NCBI RefSeq assembly: GCF_947179165.1
Contig: NC_077239.1
Location: forward strand, 21,545,134 to 21,609,133
Length of the DNA stretch: 64,000 nucleotides
Direction: 5' to 3'
Source: Solanum dulcamara
Taxonomy: Eukaryota > Streptophyta > Magnoliopsida > Solanales > Solanaceae
Below, in pieces: positions 1-9,988 of the stretch. Made by a program: the position numbers and the translations under genes. The notes under the pieces were generated by a model that was given only the letters and a program-made list of their open reading frames with translations, was not told where the DNA came from and did not search any database. Position 1 is the first letter of the stretch, and each line of letters opens with the position of its first letter.

Positions 1-1254
1 ATGGTGACTCGCTGAACCAGAAAGGTGGGGCATATCGTTCTCGCCTAAAGAAGATAAAGACTTAGCATGTATGATGGCTCAAAAGGGTGATGTTGTAAAT
101 AAAAAAATAACTAGCTAATTTAAAAGGCGAGCTTGACCGAGCTCTCCTAAAGGCTCCAAACCAACTGAAAACTAAGCAACAAAGAGCAAAGAAAATTTCC
201 CAATGGCGACTTACGGAACATATGTGCAGGCTGGAGTGTGATCGCCAATTATCCATCCCAGGGACTGAAGAACGAATGCGCTTAAAGGAGAGAAGCTTAT
301 GCATTTGGACACTCATTGACCACTTCACCGAGCATGACTTACATCGCTGAATTCGTATGGGTATGATATATTGGACCTGCTTTCGAAGAAAGTATAAATT
401 GATTTTAAATTTCCAAAAAGGAGACATTTTACATTACTGAGAACCTGAGAATAGAGTATTACATTTTGTTTGGGTTTTGAATTAGTTCTTGGGAAATTAG
501 TGGGATTTTAAACTTGGGCATTGAGATTAGAAAGTGAAACTTTGTTGAACTCAATGGAAGTCAATTATTTTTATAAAACTTCTTTTAATTTTTCAATGGG
601 TAGCTAAACGCCATCCTTCTAGGGAGTTCTTGTGTACTTAACTTATTGTTTTGAATTTGGGATTTTTGAAATAGTTCAACATTTTCTAATTCAATATGGG
701 TTTTGTTAATTTGGCATGTATTCATTTATGATTTATGTTTGCAAACATACTTCTATATTAGATAGATCTTAGTTCAAAAAGGTTATAAGAAGTGGTTGAA
801 TTAACAAATAGAGTTGATTTGAATTTATCAATTGTAATTTCTCCCGAGAGAGGAGGTTTGCTAAGTATCTTGTTAGTTTTGTTATCACACATGTTTAGGA
901 TAGGAATTGCTTATGTGGATAGACAAATAGTGTTCAAAAGATGTTTTTCATATGATTGTTTAACCTTGCCTATAAATTCACAGTTAAAAATATTGAGTTG
1001 TGCATATACCCTTATTTGAAAAACATGTTTAACTACAAACTTTCCGTAGAAGTCTCCTAAAATTTGTTACAACTCTGTTGCTATTGATCGTGCTAGCATT
1101 AATCTAGTTAAACCTTCTAAAATGAAATCTTAAAAGTAATGATTTATGTGTAGAGGATACAAAGCGTTAAATGTGGTGGATGCAAATGTTTGATTGAATT
1201 CAGAAAATGCCATGTTCGATATAATTTAAAATGAATAAATGTAATTTCTAGAAA
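1..1254. other. Non-coding sequence upstream of the Athila-type element
   Basis: No convincing protein homology is visible. The first 170 bases and the stretch near 290-350 contain GGCGAG and CGCC-rich words of a kind that recurs at 6060-6250 beyond the same element, so this may be its LTR or leader. Bases about 430-1240 are AT-rich and unassigned. Short reading frames here (for example 792-1019) show no domain pattern and are treated as chance. No LTR terminus or primer-binding site was found. Confidence 0.4.
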
Positions 1255-1641
1255 ATTAGTCAGGGGTTCCATCCAACCTATTCAAGGTCACGTGAGAATC
1301 ATGGTTTGAATAAGGACCGAGATGTCATTTAGAGAGAGAGGGATTGGTGAAACCGAGGTGAGTGAAGGTCATCGTGAACATGATAGATATGTTTCCCTCA
1401 TCAAAATCCAAAGTAGTCAAAACGCGACCTGAAAGCTTCTGAATGAAGGACATGCTTGCTAGGATTCTCAACAAGGTTGAGGGTTCGGACAAGGTGTTAA
1501 AGGAGATGAAAGTTGATTTCTCCTCATTAAACAAAACACTCACTTCACATTCGGTTTCAATTAAATAAATTTGAGGCTCAAATGGACCAAATCTCAACCC
1601 ACTTAAACCTGTAGCCTTAAGTTGGTCTCCCAACTGATGTT
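1255..1641 (+). pseudogene. Gag C-terminal remnant (Athila type)
   Basis: Broken plus-frame translation gives the basic, Arg/Asp/Gly-rich tail of Athila Gag (about 1255-1390). It continues into a conserved block with the words [12 protein letters not shown] and LNKTLTSHS (about 1450-1560). Several stops interrupt it and the N-terminal capsid part is not visible. The block runs straight into the frame starting at 1642, which carries the last conserved Gag words. An antisense frame at 1325-1633 is only a shadow. Confidence 0.7.
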
Positions 1642-2343
1642 GTGGTGAATACTAAGAACGACAATGCACAATATATGGCTATATTGACTAGGAGTGAAAA
1701 CGGTATCGATAATGAAGTACCAAATAATGAAGAATTCGATGAAGTGAATAACGCACCGACGGTTGTTGATTTAAATTTGACTCAAAAATCTAAGGTGAAA
1801 GTTGTCCCACCGGTGATTCTTACTAAGCCACATCCCAATGCAAAGCCTCCGTTCCCACAACAATTGAAAAAGAAAGACAAGGACATCAAATTTGAAAAGT
1901 TTCTCTACGTATTCAAGACTCTTTCTATTAATCTTCCATTAGTTGAGGTATTGTTGGAAATACCCAGGTATGCTAAGTTTATGAATGAATTGGTGATAAT
2001 AAAGCGTAGCATGGATTTTGAGGCTGTTGATGTGTCTTATAGTTATGGCGAGATCATGTCAAGTAATATTGTGGTTAAACAAGATTATACTGGAGCATTT
2101 ACTATTTCATGTACTATTGAGTTGTATCAATTTTCCAAACCACTTTGCGATTTGGATGCATGTATAAATTTGATTCCCTATACAATTTTCAAGAAACTTG
2201 GTTTCAGTGAGGCCAAGCCAACCACAAGGCAGCTACTTATGGCCGATCTTTCTTTAATGCATCCCATTGGCATTCTCTATGACATCTTGGTTAAGGTTGA
2301 TAAGTTCATATTTTCAGTTAATTTTGTGATTTTTGATTGTTAG
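1642..2343 (+). pseudogene. Gag end plus aspartic protease remnant (Athila type)
   Basis: A 233-codon open stretch. Residues about 1-20 finish Gag (AILTRSENG). A Pro-rich linker leads to the block PPFPQQLKKK at about residue 71, which precedes the protease in Athila polyproteins. The protease core lies near residues 155-233. The expected D-L-G-A-S active-site signature reads CDLDAC, so the catalytic loop glycine is replaced. The flap-side words VKVDKFIF are preserved. The changed active site and the stop at the end argue against a functional protease. Confidence 0.75.
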
Positions 2344-2763
2344 ATCGATGTCGAGGTTCCAATTATTCTTGTTAGGCCTTCCATGGCTACTAGTAGAGCA
2401 CTCATCGATGTTGAGAGTCGTTAATTAAGGTTTTGAGCTAATGGTTAAGAAGTTATCTTTAATGTATGCAAGTCTATGAAGAAACCGTATGACCTTTATT
2501 TAATATTGGTCATTGATGTTATTGCAGAGGCGGTAGCAAATATGCAAGAGGTTTCTAGTATCGAGGAATCATTGGCGGCGGTGTTATTGAACATTGATGG
2601 GGAGGATATTCCCGATTATAATGAAGTTATGTCTTCTCTCTCTAGTATTGGGACTTAACCCAAGAATCCCATGAGGTTAGATATTGACCTAAAAAATAGA
2701 GACATACCACCCACAAAGCTATCTATTGATGAGTTGCCAAAGCATGAGCTCAAGGTACTTCCC
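2344..2763 (+). pseudogene. Protease end and protease-RT linker (Athila type)
   Basis: Just after the stop, the continuation VPIILVRPSMAT (about 2358-2393) matches the end of the Athila protease. Open pieces at 2476-2658 (SSIEESLAAVLLN) and 2671-2763 (MRLDIDLKN, HELKVLP) carry the acidic linker that precedes RT. Homology stops abruptly after LKVLP at 2763, where the unrelated insertion begins. Confidence 0.65.
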
Positions 2764-3153
2764 CGTTTGATAGGAGAGAAAGGGACTTTTCATATTCTTT
2801 TTCCTCGGGTTAGTAGCCCCCCTTCTCACTCTTCCACACGCCTATTTATTCACCTGAGATGCAGAACTCTTTCAAATATTATTTCTGAGGAGATGGGAAA
2901 ACGGAAAAGAGGCTATTGATCTAAATAAATCTAATTTGAGAGGGGGTAAGGTTCCATCCCGATCCCTCCATTGAATGATTGGATTAAAGGACATTCCACA
3001 CAATGAAGTAAGTAGGTCCATTACTAGTCGGCACTAGACTAAAAAGACCAATTTCAAACCCCGGTTCGAACAAGAGTAGTAGACCATGGATATATATGCA
3101 CTTGTTTTTCATTTTTCCTTTCGATTCATTAATGCTTCTTTTAGGTCTGTCCC
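2764..3153. repeat. 379-bp insertion with candidate 11-bp target duplication
   Basis: The Athila polyprotein is interrupted between LKVLP (ending at 2763) and the RT start (3154 on). The segments flanking the insert, AGGTACTTCCC (2753-2763) and AGGTCTGTCCC (3143-3153), match at 8 of 11 positions. Removing the insert with one copy restores the frame between two conserved blocks. No terminal inverted repeat or poly(A) was recognised. A B-box-like GGTTCGAAC lies at 3063-3071. The 11-bp duplication would fit a Mutator-type element or a SINE, but the class is unknown. Confidence 0.55.
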
Positions 3154-4190
3154 TTCTCACCTTCAATATGTTTTTGTGGAGTAAAATTGTACTTTTCTTG
3201 TTACTATAGCTGCTAATTTGGTTGAGGATCAAGTGCAATCTTTTATAAGTGTGCTGAAAAGGTTTATTAAGGCTATCAGGTGGATAATTGTAGATATTGT
3301 GGTCATTCTTGCTGGAGTGTGCACTCATAAGGTACAATTGTCTAGCGATAGCAAGCTGAGTATTGAAGACCAATGGAGGTTGAACCCTCCTATGCAAGAG
3401 GTAGTAGAGAAGGAAATCATCAAGTGGCTCCATGCACATGTTGTCTATTCGATTGCGGATAGTAAATGGGTGAGCTAGGTGTAATTCGCTCCTAAGAAAG
3501 GTGGCATAACAGTTATGCCAAATGAAAAGAATAAGTTGCATCGATGGGGTGGTGACCAGTTGGAGGGTATGCACGGACTATGGAAAAGTTAATGATTGCA
3601 CAGAAAATGACCAATTTTCTATGCCTTTCATGGACCAAATGTTAGATTGTCCTGAGGGTCGTGGTTGGTACTGCCTTTTGAATGGGTATTCCGGGTTTAA
3701 CAAGATTTTGATTTCTCTCAAGGACCAAGAGAAGACTACTTTTAGGTGCTCATATGACACTTGGGCTTTCAGGCGGATGCCCTTTGATTTATGCAATGCT
3801 CCCACAAAGTCTCAAATATCTATGTATTCCATATTTACCGACATGGTAGAGGATACAATGATGGTCATTATAGATGATTTTTTGGTAATGTGGATACATT
3901 TGATACGAGCCTTGAGCATCTTAGTCGGTTATTGCTAAGGTGTAGGGAAAACAATTTTTTACTTAATTGGGAGAAGTGCCACTTCATGGTAAAAGAAGGT
4001 ATAGTGTTGGAACAAAAAATATCGAGATATGGTATGCAAGTTGATCAAAAAAAGTTGAAGTTACTGCTCATTTACCTCCTCCTATTTCGGTAAAGGGTGT
4101 CCGGTGTTTCTTGGGACATGCTGAGATTTATTAAAGACTTCTTTCAGGCGGCCTATTCTTTGTGCAAGCTACTTTAAAAAGAGAGCGTGT
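3154..4190 (+). pseudogene. Reverse transcriptase remnant (Athila type)
   Basis: Open pieces at 3218-3478, 3522-3938 and 3890-4093, in shifting frames, cover the RT. Recognisable blocks are LNPPMQEVV, WRVCTDYGKVND, FRRMPFDLCNAP and the palm motif IIDDF (about 3870-3885; Y-x-D-D in an active enzyme). LLNWEKCHFMV follows in the thumb region. A frameshift lies near 3890-3940 and stops fall at 3476 and 4093. The family product copies element RNA into DNA; this copy cannot encode it. A long antisense frame at 2984-3574 is a shadow. Confidence 0.8.
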
Positions 4191-4670
4191 TAGAGTTCAA
4201 CAACGCTTGTGTCAATGCTTTCCTATCTATTAAAGAAAAACTCATATCGGCTTTGATTATTTTTGCTTTAGATTAGAGTATCACTTTTGAGATCTTGCTT
4301 GATGCGAGTGGTGTAGCTTTAGGGGCTTTTATTGGCCAAATTAAAGGATATTTGATACATCTTGTCTACTATGCTAGTAAAACATTGAACATAGCCCAAA
4401 AGAATTACACGATTATCGAGCAAGATTTGTTGGTTGTTGTCTATGCGTTTGAAAATTTTTGTGCCTAACTTTTAGGTACAAAGGTGGTGTAACACACCGA
4501 CCATGATGCGATCTAATATTTTATGGTAAATAAATACGCAAAACCCCAGTCGATCCATTTGTTTCTATTGTAGCAAGAATTTGACTTTGAGGTCAAGGAT
4601 CATAAGGGTTGCAAAAAATCAATTGGTTAATCATTTATCAAGGCTCTAATCCAACATTGTGGTATCCAAA
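4191..4670 (+). pseudogene. RNase H remnant (Athila type)
   Basis: Plus-frame translation with stops shows LISALIIFALD, then LLDASGVALGA (a catalytic Asp within the LxDAS motif), YYASKTLNIAQ and HTDHDAI. The downstream core and the tail ending in the A-D-x-L-S-R region are badly decayed. The domain joins the RT above and leads toward the integrase. At least five in-frame stops make it non-functional. Confidence 0.7.
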
Positions 4671-4689
4671 TAGAATGAGACTTATAAGT

Positions 4690-5640
4690 CCTTACCATAT
4701 GTGTCTATGATGGGGTATCTAATAGCTTGCCCCTTGGTATGCCAATTTCACCAACTTTGTAGCATGTGGAATTCTTCCTGATGGTCTAATTTTTTCACCA
4801 AGGCACAAGGTTATTTTTCGATGCAAAGAAATACAATTGGGATAAGCCATATTTGTTTAGAGAATGTTCAAACCATATGATATAAAGATATGTTCTAGAA
4901 GTTAAGGTTTAAGCAATCTTTCTTGCTTGCCATATGCTGACAGTCAGTAGCCACTAGAGTGGGGCACGAACAGTGGTTAAAGTATTTCAAAAGGGTATCT
5001 CGGTGACATGAATTCCCTCTCACTCTTATTTTAGAGATGGAGTGATTTGATGTGTGGATGATTGATTACATGGTCCCAATTATGAGTTCTTATGGGAACA
5101 AATAAATTTTTGTTGTAGTTGATTATGTGTTAAAATGGGTCGAGGCGGTATCTTTCCTAATAATGAGGCGCGAAGTGATGTTCAATTCCTAAAGATGCTT
5201 ATATTCACAAGATTTGGCACATCGCATTCTATTTCTAGTGATGGTAGGTCTCATTTTTTCAATCATGTGTTTGCGTTGCTGTTGAGAAAGTATGGTATAA
5301 AACACAAGGTTTCTACGCCCTATCACCCACAAATGAGTGGGCAAGTTGAAGAGTCAAATTAGGAGATAAAGGCCATCCTATCCAAGACAGTAAATGCTAA
5401 TAGATCCGATTGGTTCCGAAAGTTGGAAGATGCCTTGTGGGCTTATAGAATTGCTTACGATACACTAATTGGCGTGTCTCCATATCAATTGGTGTTTTGT
5501 AATCCTTGTCAACTGCTAGTTAGGCTTGAACATAAGGCCTTGTGGGCATTGAAAGGTATGAATTTAAATTGGGAAGTTGCATCGAAGGGTAGAGTTGACT
5601 AACTTCATGCTCTGGAGGTGTTCCAACTTCGAGCTTTTAA
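4690..5640 (+). pseudogene. Integrase remnant (Athila type)
   Basis: The zinc-binding N-terminal region (about 4750-5000) is barely readable. The catalytic core is clearer: FDVWMIDYM (first Asp, about 5050), SSDGRSHF (second Asp, about 5240), and [12 protein letters not shown], whose Glu lies 35 residues after the second Asp. The D,D35E triad is therefore still present, but stops fall at several points including just after VEESN (5360). The block WAYRIAYDT (about 5440) follows, then the C-terminal region to 5640. It lies at the end of the polyprotein as in Athila. Confidence 0.78.
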
Positions 5641-6290
5641 GAGCTCACCTATTTAAAAAGATAGAATGAAAAATGGCATGATGCTCGAATTTTTAAAGGG
5701 GACTTTTTGTGTTGTTCTTTAATTCTCGCCTCTGACTATTTCCTTGAAAGCTAAAATCATAATGGTCTTGCCCTTTTAGAGTGACTGGTTTGAAAATAGA
5801 GCCATAGAAGCTGAGACTAAAGAGGGTTTGCAATTCAAAGTTAATGGGCAACTAGTAAAGTTGTACTTTGGAAAAGGCCCAAGTATGAGGAATATAGAAG
5901 TGGTATATTTGGACGATGAATGAATGGGTGTGCACGTTAGGCCATGATGTAAAATAAGGCGGTTCTTGGGATGCAACCCAATTTTTGAATAACATGTGTT
6001 TGTTGTATAGGTTGAAATTGGAAGTCACTAACGAAGAGCAATGGACATGTAGCTGAAGAAACGGGCGACTCGCCTACTCTTATCAGCTAACCCTTATTGG
6101 CTTCCCTAAATTTTAAGCTTCTGCAAAGATAATATCACTGTACAATTAGGCGAGCTCATCCACAATTAGTGAGCCGCCAAATATCCTAAGCAATCTCTCT
6201 TTGTCTCACCTTCAAGTTGATCAGCATGGTAAAGTTTTCCAAGAAGATCTTTGACATTAGGCGAACAAAACCTCAATTTAGCAAATCTTT
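5641..6290 (+). other. 3' region of the Athila-type element
   Basis: After the integrase, plus-frame words NGQLVKLY (about 5845) and GGSWDATQF (about 5960) still look like Athila polyprotein end. Beyond about 6000 no coding pattern is seen. GGCGAG and GCCGCC words at 6060-6180 echo those at the window start. The break into element A lies between about 6270 and 6305. Confidence 0.4.
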
Positions 6291-6305
6291 GATGTCCAAT
6301 AAAGG

Positions 6306-6697
6306 ATGTGGTCATGGTCGTGGTCATGGACTTTAATTTATGGGAAATGTGGGTTTTGAGGGGTTACTCTCGCGGAAGTCACCATGATAAGTTATGTCTA
6401 CCACGACTATTTGTGCCTTCCCATGGTAAGCATAATGAGCAGGGTCAAGGAGAGTTAGGCTCCACAGACTATACCACAGCTCATGGTTCCTACTACGATC
6501 TGGGAAGCCATTTGTGGTCCCTTCTCCAACTTTCCCGCTATAACTGGTGATCTTCATGGACACTCTCCACGTTTCATGGAGAACACTACGGGCCGTGAAG
6601 GGACACATGAAAGATCACCTGATGCAAAAAGATGATATTTTCTCAAAAACTTCTTCTGATCCTCTATTTCCGACTATTCCAACTTCCAGGGTCTTAA
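6306..6697 (-). repeat. Element A, 3' LTR fragment (U3 part)
   Basis: The sequence is alignable by eye with 24067-24471, for example shared stretches around CACTTCTTCTGATCCTC (6648 and 24421). It is the U3 end of a minus-strand LTR; the rest of the LTR was lost at the junction with the Athila element near 6300. The terminal TG is decayed (about 6697). Reading frames in it (6308-6550, 6333-6608, 6547-6729) have no protein relatives that I recognise. Confidence 0.7.
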
Positions 6698-6974
6698 AAT
6701 ATCCCTACACTGGGAACATTCATCCTTGAATGGGAGTCAAGCTAGCATGTTTTGAAAAAAAGGAACATATCATCCCAAAATGAATGCAAAATATCTTGAA
6801 AGTGCATAATACATGAAGTATTCAACCTCAAGCTAAAACATTTCTTTAAAACACTTTTCATGAACATTAATGGATATGAAAATATGAGAATGAATGAAAC
6901 ACATGATTTGGGATAAACAGATCATGAAGGAATTATATACCTCAACTTGGCATGAATGGCAGGAGATGAGGATA

Positions 6975-7400
6975 TCAGGACATCATATCGGCTTCGGCTT
7001 CCCATGTAGCTCCCTCAACCTCTTGATTCCTCCACAATAATTCAACTAAAGCTATTTCTTTATTTCTCAACTTCCTAACTTGACGGTCTAGGATCTCAAC
7101 TAGAACATCCATAAAAAAGATATTCTTCTTCACCTTAATGATGTCTAAAGGTACTATAGAGCTAGGATCACCAACAAAATTCCTCAACAACAACACATGA
7201 GATACCGGATGCACCACTATCAAATCTTAAGGCAAATCCAATTCATAAACTATTTAGCCAATCCGTCTCAAAATCTGATATGGGACAACACAGTAGGGAC
7301 TTACGTTGTCTTTCTTACCAAAATGTATCACCCCCTTCATGGGTGAAATCTTGAAAAAAACCAATAATTAACCTTAAATTCAAGCTCTCTTCTCATTACA
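6975..7400 (-). pseudogene. Element A, integrase C-terminus and chromodomain
   Basis: The minus frame 7223-6975 reads VHPVSHVLLLRNFVGDPSS, then ILDRQVRKLRNKE and a W-x-N-Q-E-V-EGATWE-type ending. These are the standard closing words of Tekay/Del chromovirus polyproteins. The chromodomain is thought to target integration to heterochromatin. Upstream (7224-7400) the GPY/F-like module is present only in broken frames. A stop precedes the open piece. Confidence 0.82.
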
Positions 7401-8198
7401 TCCGAATAGGACTTTTGTTGGCTTTCGGCAGTCTTCATTCATTCTCTTATAAGTCTCACCTTCTCCATAGTTTTATGTAACAACTCCTATTAAGGTAACT
7501 TCACCAACCTCGAACAAACCGTTAGGATACCTGCACCTCCTATTATATAAGGCCTTAAATGGAGCCATCTAAATGCTTGAATAATAATTATTATTATAGG
7601 CAAACTCTAGAAATGGAAAATGATCATCCCAATTACCTTTAAAATATATAACACATGCTCTTACCATGTCCTCTAAGTTCTAAATTGTTCGCTCGGCCTG
7701 ACCATCCATTTGTGGGTGAAAAGCTATACTAAGCTTCACTTGAATACTATGACGCATTTGGAAAAATCTTCAAAACTGCGTTATAAACTGAGTACCTTGA
7801 TCCGAGATGACAGAGAATGGAACGTCATGAAGCTTAACCAAATCTTGAATATACATTCTAGCATAATGCTCGATTGAATATAAGGTGATAAGAAAAATAA
7901 AATAACCCGACTTAGTCATTCGGTCAACAACCACCCAAATAGAATTATGTTGCCTACAAGTACGAGGCAAAACTATAACAAATTCCATATTTATGTATTC
8001 TTATTTCCATGTAGGAGTCTCAATAACTTGAGTCAAACTACCTCTTTTTGATGCAATACTTTCACTTATTAACAATTGAGATGTTTAGCCACAAACTCCA
8101 CAATATCCCCTTTCTTTCCATTACACGAATACAGTTCTCAGAAATTACGATACATCTTTATGGAACTCATATGAATAGAACACCATGAACTATGAGCC
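7401..8198 (-). pseudogene. Element A, integrase remnant
   Basis: The zinc finger (H-H-C-C) is readable at 8160-8040 on the minus strand (AHSSWCSIH, then VEFVAKHLNC with a cysteine lost). The core follows: MEFVIVLP at 7988, where the usual first catalytic Asp is Glu, and VISDQGTQF with the second Asp. The HPQMDGQAERT block with the Glu lies at about 7690-7720 in another frame. The finger abuts the protease end at about 8205 with no RT or RNase H between. Confidence 0.78.
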
Positions 8199-8729
8199 TT
8201 AGATAATATCATCTCTCTCAAACTTTAGAAACTCATTGACAATTGAAACTAACTCAAGAGTAGGAGCTTCAAAATTAGTATCTCTAACCCTGACTCGATG
8301 ATAAATACAACCTTTGGAAATCATTCTTTGATTTTTAAGGCATAAGATGAATTGACCTTTAAACATGGAATTATTACCTTTCAATTTTAGGACTAGCTCA
8401 TTAGGAAACTGAAAGTTGACCTTATTAATCCTACAACATATAGAAGCATAACATACATAAAGCCAATCCATATCAAAAATAACATCGAAATAGGTCATAT
8501 CAAGCTCTACTAGATCAACTGAGGTGCTTTTATGAAAAATTGAAATTGGGATATTTCTATACACTCTTTTAGCAATAACTAAATCGCCATGAGGAGTATA
8601 GACCAAAAATAAGTCTAGCAAGATATCGGGACTAACAATAAATCTCATAGCATATTCTAGAGTAACAAATGATAGAGTAGCACCCCGATCTAACCATTCT
8701 TTAACATCAAATTCAAAGACTTTCAACAT
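8199..8729 (-). pseudogene. Element A, aspartic protease remnant
   Basis: A 176-codon minus frame. LDRGATLSFVT near residues 13-23 corresponds to the D-x-G-A active site with the catalytic Asp kept and Arg in the second position. LVYTPHGDL, DLVELDMTYFDVIF and DWLYVCYASICCR follow in family order. The C-terminal words GCIYHRVRVRD and VSIVNEFLKF belong to the protease-RT linker, after which homology jumps to the integrase. The open frame is long, but the RT it should lead to is missing. Confidence 0.8.
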
Positions 8730-9660
8730 ACCACTTTCAACAGAAGGAGAATCTTTTACCTCCTGAAGAATCTGGAGGGCATTGAATTTGTTTTGGCATT
8801 GACCGCCACTATAAGTAGTAGCATGCTGTTTCAGACAACCGGAAGCCCAAGCATGAGTCTGGGTGTAGCACCAATCCTATTCTCTTTTGCATGATGACCC
8901 AGCTTCCCATATTTGTAGGATACATCCAATCCCGCTAAGCACTCTACCTTATGGTTTTTCCCACACTTTTTGCATGAAGGAACAACTTGACCACTCAGAG
9001 ATCCTTGTTTTACCTTAGGATTAGATGAAGCTTAGCTAGAATACTTTTAATAAAACTGAGGACGACCACCATTTCCAAACCTACCATGAGAGAAGTTGCC
9101 ACCATCTATTCGAGCCTTCTTGGACTCCCTCTTAGACCTCTCCTTTAGATTTTCCTCCACCATTTGTTCGACATGTGTCATAAGCCTTGAAATGTCCATA
9201 TTATTGATAAACATGGAATTAATACACTCTTTCATAACCAAATGGAACACACCTGAATCAAACTTGCTCATATGAGCTCTTGGATCCGCAACCAAGGAAG
9301 TAGTATATTTGGACAATTGTGTGAACATGAGGGCATACTCTCTCACACTCATGATAACTTTGCACAAATTTATGAAATATTGAAACTTTTCCTCTCTCAA
9401 CTCCAAAGGAAAGAATTGGTGAAGAAAAGCAACCTTGAATACCTCCCAATGAATGGGACCATCATCTACACCTCTTTCCCTATTACATTTCTCATACTAC
9501 AATTGAGCAACCTCATTTCGTTGATATACACCAAGTCCTCTTTTTCAACTGGGCTAAAACCCATAATGCCAACAATCTTACCAATACCCTCTATGAACTC
9601 TTGCGGATACTCATCCACATTAGAACCATGATACGTGGGAGGGTTCATTCTAGTGAAATC
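8730..9660 (-). pseudogene. Element A, gag remnant with zinc knuckle
   Basis: Minus frames 9648-9466 (start NPPTYHGSNVDE, then VEKEDLVYI) and 9406-9047 (MELREEKFQYFINL, MSVREYALMFTQLS, MDISRLMTHVEQMVEENLKERS) cover most of the capsid-like Gag. The nucleocapsid with a decayed CCHC knuckle lies at about 8990-8870. A frameshift separates the two frames. Gag normally packages the element RNA. The plus frame 9272-9631 is its shadow. Confidence 0.8.
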
Positions 9661-9988
9661 ATTAATTCATCTAGCCATCATACCAACAATTGGGTTCACG
9701 GGAGCTACTCCTCACGGTTCACTTGAGCCTCCATGGCCTGAGAAAGAACTTGAAAAGTGTCTAGAAACTCCACATGAGACACTTGTTCTTTCTAGGGATC
9801 ATTTGGAGCTTGTCGGTCCTCCACAACATTTCTTCAAATTGGGTATCTTCTTAGAGGCATTATTTTGTAATCATAAATAAAAAATGTTAGAGAAAGAAGC
9901 CTTATGGTTCAACTCTATAGCATGATTAGATCATGAAAGATGTGATGTTTTCCTAAGATGCCTCATATCTTTCTGTTCATAGATATGG
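9661..9988 (-). other. Element A, gag start and leader up to the insertion point
   Basis: The minus strand carries the variable Gag N-terminus and untranslated leader. The last five bases, TATGG (9984-9988), are the left copy of the candidate target duplication of element B. The sequence across 9960-9988 followed by 22204-22240 parallels the leader of element B (16330-16365), which supports continuity. Confidence 0.6.

Larger units (their letters stand above)
1255..6290 (+). mobile_element. Degenerate Athila-type Ty3/gypsy retrotransposon
   Basis: Domain remnants follow the order gag tail, protease, RT, RNase H, integrase on the plus strand, the Ty3/gypsy order. The wording of the gag tail and protease and the RT-integrase style resemble the plant Athila lineage rather than the chromoviruses that fill the rest of the window. 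The reading frame is broken by many stops and frameshifts and by an insertion at 2764-3153. No chromodomain follows the integrase. LTRs could not be delimited. This is the oldest-looking element here. The lineage call is from recall of family motifs. Confidence 0.75.
6306..9988 (-). mobile_element. Chromovirus element A, body (first part of split element)
   Basis: Read on the minus strand from 9988 down: leader, gag, zinc knuckle, protease, integrase, chromodomain, 3' LTR piece. RT and RNase H are absent. The leader stops at 9988 where element B begins and resumes at 22199, followed by a primer-binding site and a 5' LTR. The 3' LTR piece (6306-6697) is homologous to 24067-24471 of that 5' LTR, which ties both parts to one element. 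The left flank is lost against the Athila element. Confidence 0.75.

Noticed and set aside
3058..3075. Possible tRNA gene (GGTTCGAAC B-box-like word)
   Set aside because: No matching acceptor or anticodon stems and no A box at the right distance; kept only as a hint on the origin of the insertion.
2984..3574. A 196-codon minus-strand frame
   Set aside because: It is antisense to the Athila RT and the inserted 379-bp segment; the plus strand carries the recognisable RT blocks.
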